This document shows positions 45,266 through 57,955 of a stretch of 64,000 bases of DNA, piece by piece. Position 1 is the first letter of the stretch; every line of letters begins with the position of its first letter. The notes below the pieces were generated by a model. It saw nothing but the letters and a program-made list of their open reading frames with translations, searched no databases and had not been told where the DNA came from. A program made the translations under genes and the position numbers. This DNA is from Castor canadensis. Taxonomy: Eukaryota > Chordata > Mammalia > Rodentia > Castoridae. The stretch covers positions 21,900,001 through 21,964,000 of the forward strand of contig NC_133392.1 of assembly GCF_047511655.1 (NCBI RefSeq). Direction: 5' to 3'.

Positions 45266-46529
45266 GTCATATTCTCATTACCAGGGAGACAATGCTCACT
45301 GAAATTAGAAACTAAAAGCCTTTCGATTGCATCTAAACAATTTTTTCAAAAATTGGCTCATATATGGCTTTTAAATTTTTTATATTATTTGCCAACATTG
45401 AAAAATGGATTCGTCACATAATGAGAATTTAAGCTTCCTTTTAAAATGGAAAAATCTAGCAATATTGGACTTCATTTCCTTTAAAGAACATCCAGAGCTA
45501 AGTAACAAGTTACATGCACAGATGGACATGTATTCTTTCAATGTCTGGGGTTCCTACCATTCCCATTTGTTTATCCTCAGACATTTGAGATAACACTTTG
45601 GCTTCAATTACTGCATCTTTATGGGTCCAAATGAACACAGGGAGGCAGGATTAATCAGAAGAAGGAACTGACACACGCTCCAATTTACAAGCAGAATTGC
45701 CAAATCAGACCTTTCTTCTTTTACAAATCTTGCTTCTTTTACATTTAGCTAGAGCTGACTAACATAGCATAAAAATCTTTGTGCACCAATATATCCAGAG
45801 TGAAGAAGGAAAAAAGAAGAATAAAGGGATGTTAAAACATCATAAGTTACTTGCTAATTTAGTTGTAAGTTTCTCTTTTTTACTTAATCTTAAATTTCCC
45901 CTGACTTTGTGTCTGCTGTTAAAATGATAGAAAGATTCTTGGAGCAAAAGGCTAAATTATTTCCTCTAAGGCAGGGAGTAGGCAACTATACAAAATTAAA
46001 ATTAGTTTTCTACTTTCAACTGGAAATTGCCTCTTTGAAAGAATGCCCAAAAATTGGCAAAACATGCATTATAAATCACAGTTTTCCTCTCTCTGAATGA
46101 AAAAAAAAAACTGTTTTATGTTCTAAGGGGGAGTATAAATATGTTCCCTAGCATTATATCTCATTACTTCATCTCTGTTATTCAAGTTGGTAAAGGACTT
46201 CTTGTTACATAGCATCTCATGTATCATAGCATGTGGAAATATGCTGGGATTGGATCATATTTATACATAATAGAGATCACAAACAGTGAAGGCTTAGAAG
46301 AGAAGGCATCCTGTTTGCTTTTCAATATTGACAGATCATCAAAATTTCTCAAGTAACTTGATGAGTGCTACAGGCATGATGCTAGCTAATCTCTTATTAT
46401 CTGAGATTCAGGGAGTTATAATATCAAAAATTTCCAAACTGCAACCTGATCATGTTTAATGTTGGAGAAAAAAATCATCTTTTTAGTTGAGAATCATGTA
46501 TGGAAAGGGAGAAAAGCAATTGACTTTTG
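45266..46529. other. Unassigned intergenic sequence
   Basis: About 1.3 kb with no gene, RNA or repeat recognised. Confidence 0.4.
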
Positions 46530-46730
46530 AATTGCAGCAGTGCCCAATAGGACATCCTGTAATGTTATAATCGGTTTAATGTTCTAGCCACTGGTCACAA
46601 ATAGCAGTTAGTCCTGTGAAATGTGGTTAGTGTGAATAATTTCCTAATTTTATTAGTTTTAAATTATTTAAATATAAAGAGCCACATGTGACAAGTTGCT
46701 ACCCTATTGTACAACTCAGATCTAGGGTCT
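46530..46730 (+). mobile_element. hAT-type DNA transposon fragment with inverted ends
   Basis: 'agtgcccaataggaca...ttctagccactggtcacaaatagc...gaaatgtggttagtgtga...aaagagccacatgtgacaagttgctaccctattgtacaac' is collinear with an old MER element whose ends read 'gtccaat.gaac...' and 'agccacatgtggctagtggctaccgtattggacagcgc'. The two ends are inverted repeats of each other. Confidence 0.65.
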
Positions 46731-48399
46731 TTTGTTACATTCTGGGCTGAGGATTATTTCCAAAAGAAATATGAAAACAATGACAATAATTTGTAGGAGG
46801 TTTGAGTAAGAAATCAAAAGACCATTGCAGGCTAGAGAACTGGGAAAATGTTATAGTTATAATTCAACCACTGTAGCCTGTTGGCAGGATTCCTTCTGTC
46901 TATGAGAGGTCAATCTGCTTTATTAATGCCTTTGTTGGTTGAACAACAACATATAACATATGTTATGGAAGACAATCTTATGTATTTAAAGTCTGTGTAT
47001 TTAAAAGTTAATTTCATCCAAAACATTTCTTCACAAGAATATCTAAGATAACATTTAACAAATATGTGGGCCTAGAAAAGTTAACATAAAATTAACCATT
47101 GTAGATACTGTGGTGAGACGATAACCTGGTCATGTATAGAAGAGAGAGAAGAAAAGTATTGGTATATGGAATATACTATCTAAAATCTTGTATAATGTTC
47201 TGGAAGAACATTGGTTATTTTATTTTGTACTTCTGGATAAATATAATTTACATTTATTATAAAGAATGCTATTACAGAAATATATCTTAGAATATAAAAG
47301 GTATGCAGGATCATGGTATGTCAACTGGGTTAAGGCTGAGTGCTGTGATCTTCTGAATCCCTTTCACCATTTAGTTTTCTGATCAAGTAGGTCAAAAGAA
47401 GAAGTCATATGAGCTTTAAAAGGCAAAAGTGAAATAAATCATTACTCCTTGGATATCATCACAGTTATATATGTTTGTGGGAAGCAGATGTGCTACTGGG
47501 TAGGTATGAGCCTCTCCTTATTCTTGTCTACTGCATATCTAGTACATCCTGTCACCAAACTTCTGTTCCTGTTGACAAGTAATGACCACAGGCCAATAGT
47601 CAGATGGATAACTACAGATTCAGAGACATATGTCATATGAAGGAATTATCTTTCCATACTACCTCTGAATCACAGCACCAGCTCATTCATTCTCCTAGAT
47701 ATGTATGATCCCTAAGATTTCCCTGAAGGTTTCAACTTACCCATCCACATTTATATTTCATGTAGTCTTGTTAGTGATTCCTTTCCTGAGCCACTGTATA
47801 CCACTCAGGCTTCACTGTTACAATCATTCCTGAATTTATATCTAATATGTATTACACATTTCTCATTCCTATAGTAGTCAAAATGGATCTGCTTCCATAA
47901 TTAAACTGACTGACATAAATCAACTTATAATTTACCCATTATTTTCATCTATGTCAACATGAAGTTAAGTATTCCTGTTGTGTTTCCATTGTTGCTTTTG
48001 TGAATCTCAGAGAATCATTTCACAAGTACACTGGTGAGATTTTATTCAATAAATAGGGACATCATTTTATTCACTTTGAAGTAATTTCAATTCTGACTCA
48101 AGTGATCCTTTTCAACTTAGCAAGGCTGGCATGGATAAGCAGACATCCAGCTTTTGGAAGTAAGCACATAGAGAAGTAAGGGAATAAGGGGTCGATTTAT
48201 TTGTGGTTTGACTAAATCCAACAGTGTGGCCAATGGAACACATGATAGATAGAAATGATAGGTAAGATGTTTCTTTGTGTAATTTCATTTTTTTAATATG
48301 AAATCACAGATATTACATTAAGAAGTGAATTGTAGATTGTTTCAAGAAAGAAATTTTTCCAGAAGTGACATTTTGTGAATTTCTGAGACTAGGCATCTC
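46731..48399. other. Unassigned intergenic sequence
   Basis: About 1.7 kb with no gene, RNA or repeat recognised. Confidence 0.4.
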
Positions 48400-48580
48400 T
48401 TTTTAAAAAATTTTACTGTCATATTACTGTTGTACTGAGGGTACATTGTGAAATTTACAAAAGTGCTTACAATATACCTTAATTAAATTCATCTTCTCCA
48501 TTATTTTCCTTTTCCCCCATTTCCCTTTCTTAGAATAGTTTCAACAGGTCTCATTTTCCATTATCATACATGAGTGCTTA
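48400..48580 (-). mobile_element. L1-type 3' UTR tail
   Basis: Antisense of the 3' module: 'gttgtactgagggtacattgtgaaatttacaaaagtgcttacaatatacc', 'tctccattattttcctttt', 'agaatagtttcaacaggtctcatttt'. A T-rich start (former A tail) is at 48400-48412. Confidence 0.7.
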
Positions 48581-48715
48581 ATATTTCCACTATCTCTTGA
48601 TGTCCTGGGATGGTCATACAACAGAACCCGGCCACCTGCTTGAGGATGAAAGAGAAACTAGAAAGACTAACTCTAAGGATATGTGGAGATTTGTCTACCT
48701 TCTCAACTAATGCAT

Positions 48716-48815
48716 TTTATTTTATTTATTTATTTTATAGTGCCAAAGATCAAATTCAGGGCCTTGCACATGACAAGCAAACATTCTATCACTGACCTAC
48801 ATTCTCATCCACAAC
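48716..48815 (-). mobile_element. ID-like SINE
   Basis: Antisense ID after a (TTTA)n-rich tail: 'gtgccaaagatcaaattcagggcc', then 'gacaagcaaacattctatcactgacctac'. Confidence 0.7.
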
Positions 48816-49589
48816 ATGGTAATCTTTTATCATTTCCTATTCTCCAGTCACCAATATACTACATTCATGTTTGGAATTTTTTTTTTGCGTTTTCTAGAAT
48901 CAGGATTCCCATTTTCTATATTTTCTAGAAATGTTAAAATTATTAACAATTAATCCATAGAGAAAATTTTATGGTTTCTTCTTGCTACTGGATCCAGATT
49001 AAAATTGATTCTCAGTTCCAATTTGTTTTGCAATATTCCATTATCCCAAAAGGGTAACTGACAACAGCAGTCTTTTCTTCACTGCAGAAGATCATGTTAC
49101 TCCAGGAATTACAACCACAGATCTCAGCTCACCAGGAAACACCTGTTCTTCAAGGATAGCACCATCAGGCACTAATGAAGAAGTGAGCTCTGCTCAATTC
49201 TTTGTATTCATCTGGGTAGAACCTCTCTTAAGTTTCTCTTTATTTTAAATATGAAATAATGTGCTGAAAACACGGTCTGAAAAATTAGTTTTGTGGAAGG
49301 CAACAAGCTAATTTGATCCTTTTCCTTCATTGAAATGCACTTTTCTAAGACCTTCACTTAGTTGAGGTCTAATGTGTGCTTGTATATTACTTTTGTGAGG
49401 AAATGAATATTATAGTTCTGAGCAAGTAGCTTGGAAATATATGTTTATCTATATTTCACCAACAGCTAATGGGCATAGGTATCCTGATCTAAATAATTGA
49501 CTGGGAGGAGTATTTAAGGTAACATGCAATAAGTTGTATGCGTTACATGAGCTTTTATAGTACCTCTTAGAGAGGTGATTAATTTGCAT
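48816..49589. other. Unassigned sequence
   Basis: No gene or clear repeat recognised. Confidence 0.4.
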
Positions 49590-49830
49590 TTATCCTTACC
49601 CTTGTCCCTGTTTAATAGTTACTTGAATTATTGATCAAATACATCAATTTTCTGAGAAGGCACAGGGACTCAAAGTTACAAGAGCATTTATCAACCAAGT
49701 CAGAGTTGTATACTGAAATGGCTATGGCTCAAACCACTAGCTAGCTAACTGACATTCAGTAAGTCAAGTAAGCATTCTGGATCTTAGTTTAATCATTGAC
49801 AAATCTTTACTTGCACCTTGCCCACTTCTA
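49590..49830 (+). mobile_element. MIR-type fragments
   Basis: 'ttttctgagaaggcacagggactcaaagttacaagagc' resembles the MIR tail, and 'tcagtaagtcaagtaagcattctggatcttagtttaatcattgac' resembles 'gggcaagtcacttaacctctctgagcctcagtttcctcatctg'. Two overlapping decayed copies are possible. Confidence 0.5.
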
Positions 49831-50129
49831 TCTTTCCAATCCCTGTGTTGTTATAATGCTTAAAGAAAACACTATATAAAAAACATATGGCAATCAGAAG
49901 GGTGTAATATTCATGTTACTATTATTCATTACATTTGCCTTTCTTTAACAGAATCTGGTAAAGAATGCTGGAACTCATTTTGTGTTTTTTGATACAGCTT
50001 GAGTAAAAGTTAAATTTTTGTGGATGATAAAACCAGTTTTAGAGGCGAATTATGTCATTCAATCTCACCTGCCCTAAAATGCCAGGTTCTGAAAACTTTC
50101 TTCTGCAGGTAATCACCATAGAGTTCACA
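49831..50129. other. Unassigned sequence
   Basis: No gene or repeat recognised. Confidence 0.35.
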
Positions 50130-50250
50130 CCATACACTGGCTGTGCGGTTTAGTAAAGTGATTCTTCACCTTGGTTACCCACTGTAATCACCTGTGGCTT
50201 CTTAAAATATTACGGATGTCCATCTTCATCTGAATTGTAGTCCTTTAATA
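50130..50250 (+). mobile_element. MER5A-like hAT DNA transposon fragment
   Basis: 'gtgattcttcaccttggttacccactgtaatcacctgtggcttcttaaaatattacggatgtcc' is collinear with the MER5A left half. Confidence 0.7.
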
Positions 50251-50289
50251 TGAAGGGGGTAGTAATTGCATTACTGAAATATTCTCAAA

Positions 50290-50490
50290 GTGTTAAATCA
50301 GGATGAAGAAATAGTACCAGCTTTACAGTCAGACATCCTTGACTGTACCACTTTGCTTGTTGTATGATCTTGGGCTGAGATGTCTGAACCTCAATTTCTC
50401 ATTCTATAAAACTGAGAAAATCATTGCTACATTGCTGGGTTGTTGTGAGGTTGGGAAGGCACTTACACAACATGCTTATTGTGCCTCTTG
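50290..50490 (+). mobile_element. MIR SINE
   Basis: 'ctttacagtcagacatccttgac...accactttgcttgttgtatgatcttgggctgagatgtctgaacctcaatttctcattctataaaactgagaaaatcattgct...ggttgttgtgaggtt' follows the complete MIR order, one of the clearest copies in the window. Confidence 0.8.
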
Positions 50491-51084
50491 GGAACTCAAT
50501 AGTGCTAGTCATAACAATTATACTCTACCATGTATTTTAGTCTATTGTTCCATGAGTGCTTGCCTTGCAGTGTAGCCTCAACTGAATTATGAAAGTTCCA
50601 CAGGTGCTATTTGATGGCAAGTGTGTGGTTGACTCTCCTTTTGTATCCTCTGCATCACATAAGAAAGTTCTGAGTATATAGAGTGTAGGTACCTAAGAAA
50701 ATTCATTGGTTGAAAAATATATACAAAATTACTTTCAACTTTGTTTAGTGCAATTAGAAACACACAAAACATGCATTCAAGCAGATTGATCAAAGGTATA
50801 GGTAAGGCTCTTAGCACATTCTCTCAACTATAACCTGACCACAGAGAATGTTTTATAAACTCAACCAATGGGATATATTGATTTAGTGATGCTTTGGGGA
50901 GAATATTTGCACTGAGTTCACCTATTTGACTAACAAGTATACTAAAATTGTGGATATATACTGAGGACAATGTTTATGTGACATTTCTAAAGGAGCCAAA
51001 GAAAAACAATTATCTATTTGAAAAACTGAAATAATGTTCCTGGTTAGTTGTGAAAGAGTCCAAAGAATAGATTAAGAATGTTTT
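50491..51084. other. Unassigned sequence
   Basis: No gene or clear repeat recognised. Confidence 0.4.
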
Positions 51085-51180
51085 GGAAGGGCTGGGGATA
51101 TCACTAGTAGGTGCAAAACTCTTTGTTCAATCCCCAGAACTGAAAAAAAAAGAAGAAAAAGAAAATGAGAAAAGAAAAAA
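51085..51180 (+). mobile_element. ID-like SINE
   Basis: 'aagggctggggatatcactagtaggtgcaaaactctttgttcaatccccagaactg' followed by a long A-rich (AAAAG-type) tail. The B box is intact; the A box is decayed. Confidence 0.75.
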
Positions 51181-51533
51181 GTGTTCAGTTATAAAAGCAG
51201 TTTCACAGCTTGAGAAAGACTAAGACATTGGGGAAAATGTGGGGAACTAAAGGGAATTAATTGAAGAGTACAATAACAAGGATTGTGGCTAGGAAGAGCA
51301 GAAGTGTGAGGGTCAGCACTGGGTCCAACACTTATTTCCAAAATGGAAAAAGGCTGGAAGTTAAGCAATGTGCACTGACTTTAGGGAGGAGTATAAGAAG
51401 GAAAGCTAGGGATACTGGAAAGTCCTTCCTCCTTAGATCCCAGGCGTGTCTCTCATGTGATAGAATTTTGAGCTTGTTGGTGGATACACCACTTGTTTCA
51501 GCTATGGTGATCTAGAAAGAACTAAAGGAAGGA

Positions 51534-51567
<34 letters not shown>

Positions 51568-51978
51568 GCTGACATTCCATTTTATTATGCACACTGTATA
51601 ACTGTGTGACATTCCTTGTTACCAACTCTGAAATAGGTAGCAGGTGAATATAAAGAAGACAGATGACTCAGAATGTTTTTGGTTTTCATGTGGTCAAGAT
51701 TGTATTTTGAAAGAGATATCACTCAGGTAGGTGCTACTCTTGACCTTGCCTCCTGCATCTCTGTAATGTCAATCTATTATGCATCTATCTGATCTCTGAA
51801 GGTATTTAAGCTTACAGTTTCTGCATAAAATCATGTTCAAAAATCACAGGTCTTAGATGTGGTTTCATCTAAGAGATCATTCAGATACTCTTCACTTTTC
51901 ATTAGACATCCCATGATTTAGTCATGTACTACTTTGTGATTTATTTCCTATATAAAATGGGCAATTGGATTAATTATT
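51181..51978. other. Unassigned sequence
   Basis: An 84-codon plus-strand frame (51261-51515) is unlike any family I know and lacks supporting context. The (GA)n tract at 51537-51565 is listed separately. Confidence 0.35.
51537..51565 (+). repeat. (GA)n microsatellite
   Basis: About 14 uninterrupted GA units. Confidence 0.95.
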
Positions 51979-51992
51979 AAGATGCATTTAGG

Positions 51993-53138
51993 AAAGAAAT
52001 GGGCATGTGAACTAAACAGAACTTTCTCAAAAGAAGAAATTCAAATGGCCAGAAAACACATGAAAAAATGCTCACCATCTCTAGCAATAAAGGAAATGCA
52101 AATTAAAACCACGCTAAGATTCCACCTCACCCCTGTTAGAATAGCCATCATCAGCAACACCACCACCAACAGGTGTTGGCGAGGATGCGGGGAAAAAGGA
52201 ACCCTCTTACACTGTTGGTGGGAATATAGACTAGTACAACCACTCTGGAAAAAAATTTGGAGGCTACTTAAAGAGCTGGACATCGATCTACCATTTGATC
52301 CAGCAATACCACTCTTGGGGATATACCCAAAAGACTGTTACTCCAGAGGCACCTGCACATCAATGTTTATTGCGGCACTATTCACAATAGCCAGGTTATG
52401 GAAACAGCCAAGATGCCCCAGCACTGACGAATGGATTAAGAAAATGTGGTATCTATACACAATGGAATTTTATGCAGCCATGAAGAAGAAAGAAATGTTA
52501 TCATTTGCTCGTAAATGGATGGAATTGGAGAACATCATTCTGAGTGAGGTTAGCCTGGCTCAAAAAACCAAAAATCGTATGTTCTCCCTCATATGTGGAC
52601 ATTAGATCAAGGGCAAACACAACAAGGGGATTGGACTATGAGCACATGAAAAAAGTGAGAGCACACAAAGGAAGGGTGAGGATAGGTAAGACACCTAAAA
52701 AACTAGCTAGCATTTGTTGCCCTTAATGCAGAGAAACTAAAGCAGATACCTTAAAGCAACTGAGGCCAATAGGAAAAGGGGACCAGGTACTAGAGAAAAG
52801 GTTAGATCAAAAAGAATTAACCTAGAAGGTAACACCCACGCACAGGAAATCAATGTGAGTCAATGCCCTGTATAGCTATCCTTATCTCAACCAGCAAAAA
52901 CCCTTGTTCCTTCCTATTATTGCTCATACTCTCTCTACAACAAAATTAGAAATAAGGGCAAAATAGTTTCTGCTGGGTATTGAGTGGGGGGGAGAAGGAG
53001 GGGGCGAGTGCGTGGTAAGGGAGGGGGTGGGGGCAGGGGGGAGAAATGAACCAAGCCTTGTATGCACATATGAATAATAAAAGAAAAATGAAAAAAAAAA
53101 ATAAAAAAATAAAATTACTTTAGACATAAAAAAAAAAA
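51993..53138 (+). mobile_element. Young 5'-truncated L1 with target-site duplication
   Basis: The element starts inside ORF2 and runs through the ORF2 stop at 52603-52605, a 3' UTR with a long G-rich stretch (52984-53041), an AATAAA (53076-53081) and an A-rich end. The 14-mer aagatgcatttagg is repeated exactly at 51979-51992 and 53139-53152. Perfect duplications, an undamaged ORF2 end and a long clean A tail show this is one of the youngest insertions in the window. Confidence 0.97.
51994..52605 (+). pseudogene. L1 ORF2 C-terminal fragment, open
   Basis: About 200 codons of ORF2 C-terminus remain open: [17 protein letters not shown], the cysteine-rich motif ([19 protein letters not shown], a C-x3-C ... 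H-C pattern), [42 protein letters not shown] and the end MFSLICGH. In complete ORF2 this cysteine domain is thought to help RNA binding. The endonuclease and polymerase are absent, and the ATG at 51982 belongs to the flank, so the piece is not functional. Confidence 0.9.
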
Positions 53139-53152
53139 AAGATGCATTTAGG

Positions 53153-53429
53153 TTTTATCCCAAATAATCATAAGTTTCTGTGTTTCACAGGTACATATGG
53201 GGTTTCCGGATCTAGTTGTATAGAAGCATTCAGTTATAAGATGTTAAAAAAGCTGTTCAGAAATCAGAAAAACAAAATTACATTGAGGGTAGTCCTTATC
53301 ATACATTATTGATTAGGTCTCAATGTATGTTTTATTATAATATTTTGAAGGGTGAGTATGAAAGGAGACAGGATAAATTTATCATATAGATTACATGATT
53401 ATTGCCTTATAAAATCACAGAATAATAAA
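53153..53429. other. Unassigned sequence
   Basis: No gene or repeat recognised. Confidence 0.35.
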
Positions 53430-53620
53430 AATAATAAGAATAACTACTTTTATTGACTACTTCTTTCAATTTCACATCAATTACCTCATTTGATACAAAT
53501 GTTGATTTTTTTCCAAAATAAAACCAAATTTTCCAGTTGAAGAGACTGAAGCCTGGAAAAGCTGATTAGTGTTCCAAGATTAGACAACAATCTTAGCAGA
53601 TTTAAGATTTAAACACAATC
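53430..53620 (+). mobile_element. MIR/L2-type fragment
   Basis: 'acatcaattacctcatttgatacaa' and 'ttttccagttgaagagactgaagcctggaaaagctgattagtgttccaagatt' parallel 'cattatctcatttgatcctcacaa...ttttacagatgaggaaactgaggc...ttgcccaaggt'. Confidence 0.6.
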
Positions 53621-55195
53621 ATCTCATCCTAAGCCCCTTATGGTCAAACAAAACTCTATTGTATCCCTATATAATAAAACAGCAACAATGGCTGGAATAT
53701 CACTGAGAGACAGATTGTGAATTTGGGTTTTGTATTCCTTATTTATCAAAAAGATAGATTATGAAGTTTAGATTATCAGCACATCACTGCCATTCAATAA
53801 AACTGTCCTCTGGGGCCAGTTTGTCTTATAATTACATACTTTTACCAAGGAGTCTAATGTCCTCAAAAGATGAATAAGGTGTCCAAAGTGACCAAGTGAG
53901 TCACTAGTAAGCATAGTCCTCCTCAGTTCATTACGGTGAACTACTTCTCATGATGGATAAACAAGGACCCAGCTCTTAACTCAGTTTTTTCTCATTTCAG
54001 CAATGCATTCTCATACAATATCACATTTCCTTATAATGAGCAATTGCAGTTTCCTTTAGGTAAATCTTTATCTTCCTGCTCTTTATGAGTGGGTTTGTGA
54101 ATATCATTGCTCCTCTGACATGCCATCAATTACAGTGCCAGTTGCTCCTCTCTGCTTTTATTCCAAATGGTATTCATAATTACTTCTTTACTTGCTTTTT
54201 GCTAACTAAAATGAAAAATCATATTAAAAACAACATTGAAAGAACTTCAAAATATAGTTGGAAGGTAACTGAAGAAGCAGGATTTATTCATGTCTTAAAC
54301 TGCTCCCTTGGGATTATCAACTTTAGTTACCTTCACCTTTTGCCTGAAGGTATGACCTTCAGGTCATATGTAATTATGACCACATAATTACATTGTATCT
54401 AGAGACTCCCAATGCAGGAAGTTATCAGATTCTCCTTTTGTGGATAGTTTTGTTTTTTTTTTACTATGGATATACATTCTTCACTTTTATTCTACCAATC
54501 AGTAGACCCTGTAATGTAGCCCTTGCTCTTTTTCAACATTCAATAGAAGTCATGCCATAAATCACCAGTGATTGACTATTCCTGCCTCTTTTGAAACACT
54601 GATTTAGAACTATCTGAATATGTGTCCTCCAAATTGCAGTTCTTAAGACCTCAATCAAACTGCAGGTCCTAAGACCTCACTGCTGCTTTATTTTTATAAT
54701 TTTAACTTGGAATTACCCAACACTGTCTCCATATTTAACAATGATCTGTTAGAAGAATTTAGGCTGTTTTTCATTCTGATCATTTTTCATAAATATTTAC
54801 TTCCACTTATGAACAGACTTTTAAGATACTTTCTAGAGTTGGTAATATTGAGCTAAATGGCATGACTATTTAGTTATTTGAAATATGTTACCAACTGCAT
54901 ATTCCCTTGCCCATTGACCAAGACCCCATGTGCATAATTTTTCATAATAAAATTTTTTAAAAATTATATGCTCAGGTTTATTTGGCACTGTTTTTAATGG
55001 ATTACAACATTTATTTCCTGTAATTATCATTGATTTGATTGCTATTTATGCTTTCTGTTTGGATTTTGTCATTTTCTGGGTTATGTGGCATGCCCTTTGA
55101 ACTGTAATAGAGGTAAATTTAATTTATCACTTTATGACGTCTCTTTAATCATCAGTTTTACTGTTGTCTGAGGTATTAGATCAGAGTCTTGAAAT
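53621..55195. other. Mostly unassigned; possible very old L1 remnant
   Basis: 54740-54960 vaguely follows antisense old L1 ORF2 order, but I cannot support it firmly. No gene seen. Confidence 0.35.
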
Positions 55196-55199
55196 ATGT

Positions 55200-55200
55200 C

Positions 55201-55233
<33 letters not shown>
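55200..55233 (+). repeat. (TCTA)n microsatellite
   Basis: About eight uninterrupted tetranucleotide units, directly before a B1-like fragment, so it probably grew from its A-rich tail. Confidence 0.95.
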
Positions 55234-55249
55234 TCATTTACTTATCTAT

Positions 55250-55372
55250 CAAAGCAGGGTCTCTCTGTATAACACAAACTGACAACTCTCTAAATAGGTC
55301 AGATTGGCCTGGAAAACTTGATCTTCCTGACTCAGCCTCCTGAGTGCTGAAGAAATCTGGCTTTAGCCCAAT
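55250..55372 (-). mobile_element. B1-like (7SL-derived) SINE monomer
   Basis: Antisense of a 7SL-type monomer: 'gcagggtctctctgtataac', 'gattggcctggaaaacttgatcttcctgactcagcctcctgagtgctg'. There is no ID part. It looks like an older, simpler B1 relative than the composite family. Confidence 0.7.
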
Positions 55373-57869
55373 GACTTTGACAATGGCTGGCTAGATAATT
55401 AGGAGAAAGTTTCTTCATCTCTAGGTATTTTTTCCCATTTAAATAATGAATATAAGACTTTAGCCACCATGCTTCATTGAACAGTCATTATATGAAGTGT
55501 GACAATAGTGCAGTCTCTCTAATACCTCCAAGATAACTGTCAAAGGTGAATCTATGTTTTCACAGCGTGTGTTTCTTACTGTTCACTTTCAAGTTACTTT
55601 TTAGACTCGTCATTTTTATACCTAGAATTTTGCTAAAGAAGATGTCAGAAGTCACTCTCAACTTTCAAATATTACCAATATGCAAATTAAGATAGGAATG
55701 TGGGAATGAATAAAACTTATCCTGGTATCAGGTTTAGCTTAACTTAACCTGAATTTTTTACAATTATTCTGTTCTCCTTAGAGCATGATGGCTGATATTT
55801 GACTCAAGGAAATACCCAACTGAAAAGGCATATGCAAAAGTTCAACTAATATATTCTAATATCAAGAATCTGAAAATGACCCACATTTTCTTGGTAGGAA
55901 ATCTATGTTAAATAGAATGAAATAAGAGTCTTTGTTTAAAATTATAACTCAATTTGTTGTCTTAAATACACACCAGCACTAAAGAGAAACTGATCGTAAA
56001 ATAGCATGTCTGGTATATTCCTCTATGTTTAAAATTACGTGTACTTGTAAGTATACAGATAAGAATACTGAGAGATGTCTGTAAATAAAACTTAAAATAT
56101 TAAAAAATGCAATTATTTTGTGAGATTTTGCATATTTTCAAAGTTATTTTTTAACTCTGAGTATTCCAAATATTTCCAATTATTTTACAAAAACAAAATG
56201 TTATCTAAAATAGACATTGTTCTCATTTGACATGTTTTCTTTAACTGTCCAAATTGGTTTTTATTAACTTTCCTTTTCTTTCCATTTCTCACTCCATAGA
56301 TAGTCACCAATATATTACTGATCAGAAGACTTTTTCTGTTTATTTTAGATCTATCTTGGTAAATGAAACACTGAAGTTTCTTATGTTTTATTAAAGTTAG
56401 AGGGCATATGTTTTGGAAGTCAGTTTCTAACATTTTCTAAAAGTTAAAACACACCATCTCACAACCAGGAGCACTGCTCAGTAATTGTCTCCCAGTAGAG
56501 AGCTTTTATCTTCTTACTGTTGACTGAAGATGTTCTCTGATTTTATGGCAATGTTATCTGTTTAAATATACGAACAACTTGGGAGTAATCGTGCTCCTCA
56601 AGAAACAGTGGCAATTGTCAAGACATTCTGTAACTGAACTTGAGGTCTTAGACTGTTAATTTTAAACACATTTCTTTTGTGTATTTTTATAAATAAAATG
56701 CCAACTTTGGGAGAACATTTCATTTTTCAGAGTTAATATGAAGTATTGAGGCATTCAAATATTTGCTTTAAATTAGTTTTAAGAATGACAACATATGGGA
56801 GTAGATTAACCTTGCATTGATAGATGATGCATAGGTAAGAACCAAGATTTAAGAAGAATGGCAGTTTGTTTTTATTCCTAGCAGGGGATTGATTAATTTC
56901 TTATATTTCTGCTTATCTTCACTATTCAATAATGATATGCTGGTGAGAATAAAAATAACTAACAGTTACTTAGCATTTCATATATATCAGTCCTGGTGCT
57001 ACATTAATTTCCCATTTGAGACCATAATGATCATTCTTATATGATTAAAACTACAATTACTTCCATTAGAAGATGTTTTTCAGTAAGAATTAGAAAGGCT
57101 TATAACTTTCTCTCTATTAAAAAGATAACATAAATTGACAAATGAATGCTGTACTTTGACTCATATCTAACTGATTACGGATTCAAACCCTTAACTACTG
57201 TGCTATTATTGAATATATCCAAATAATGGTTTAGTTGTCACATTTTGTTCTTGCTTTTTTACAATAATTAATTTTACTCCTTAGAGAAACTAGTGACTAT
57301 ATAGTCACCTTTGTACTGTAAATTGGCAAAAGATTATATGCTTTCTACACTGTATTTGACCATTGTCCCTTTTTCACCAACTCTTGGATAACCACTTGTT
57401 TCCCACTTCTTTCTAGTTTAGCAATGGAAACTCATTGGTCTATCATTATTTCTGAATAACATCTCTATCTAACAGCAACTGGCAGGATCCACCACAGCAA
57501 GTCTCCAAAATGAGCAACCAATTAATAATTAAAATGATGTTAGCAATGAATATCATTATCATAGTCAAATAGTGAAAGTGAATAAGTGAGATTTAATCAG
57601 ACAAACTTCACTTCATCTAAAGAATACAGGGTTGACAAGATCTTACATGATCATTTTGTGTTCTCATGCTTCATTAAGGGCTTGGCAATGATGGAAAATA
57701 AGTGGAACGTATCTGCGAATGTCTTTGGTCCTTCTCTCTCACATCCTTATTCTTCCTCTAGTATTGTGCTCTTTCTTCCTGTCAGGTTTTCCAAGTCCTG
57801 TTGTTTTTTCTTAGTAACTATGGACTGTTGGATGACATTGATTCTATTATGTGTTTTACTTTTTACCTA
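55373..57869. other. Unassigned A+T-rich intergenic sequence
   Basis: About 2.5 kb with no gene, RNA or repeat recognised. Open frames are short and random-looking. Confidence 0.45.
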
Positions 57870-57955
57870 GTATAGGAAGTGACCATGCAGAGCTCAGAAA
57901 GGTTAAAATGATTTCCAAGGTCACAAGCTCAAAAAGAGCTAAAGTAAAATCTTAA
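57870..57955 (+). mobile_element. MIR fragment
   Basis: 'cagagctcagaaaggttaaaatgatttccaaggtcacaagctc' matches the MIR tail 'gaggctcagagaggttaagtaacttgcccaaggtcacacagct'. Confidence 0.7.

Noticed and set aside
51261..51515. 84-codon basic frame
   Set aside because: No domain, no promoter or polyadenylation context, and no codon-use signal.
55200..55233. Considered as CRISPR-like or satellite repeat
   Set aside because: It is a plain TCTA microsatellite; there are no spacers, and the host is a mammal.
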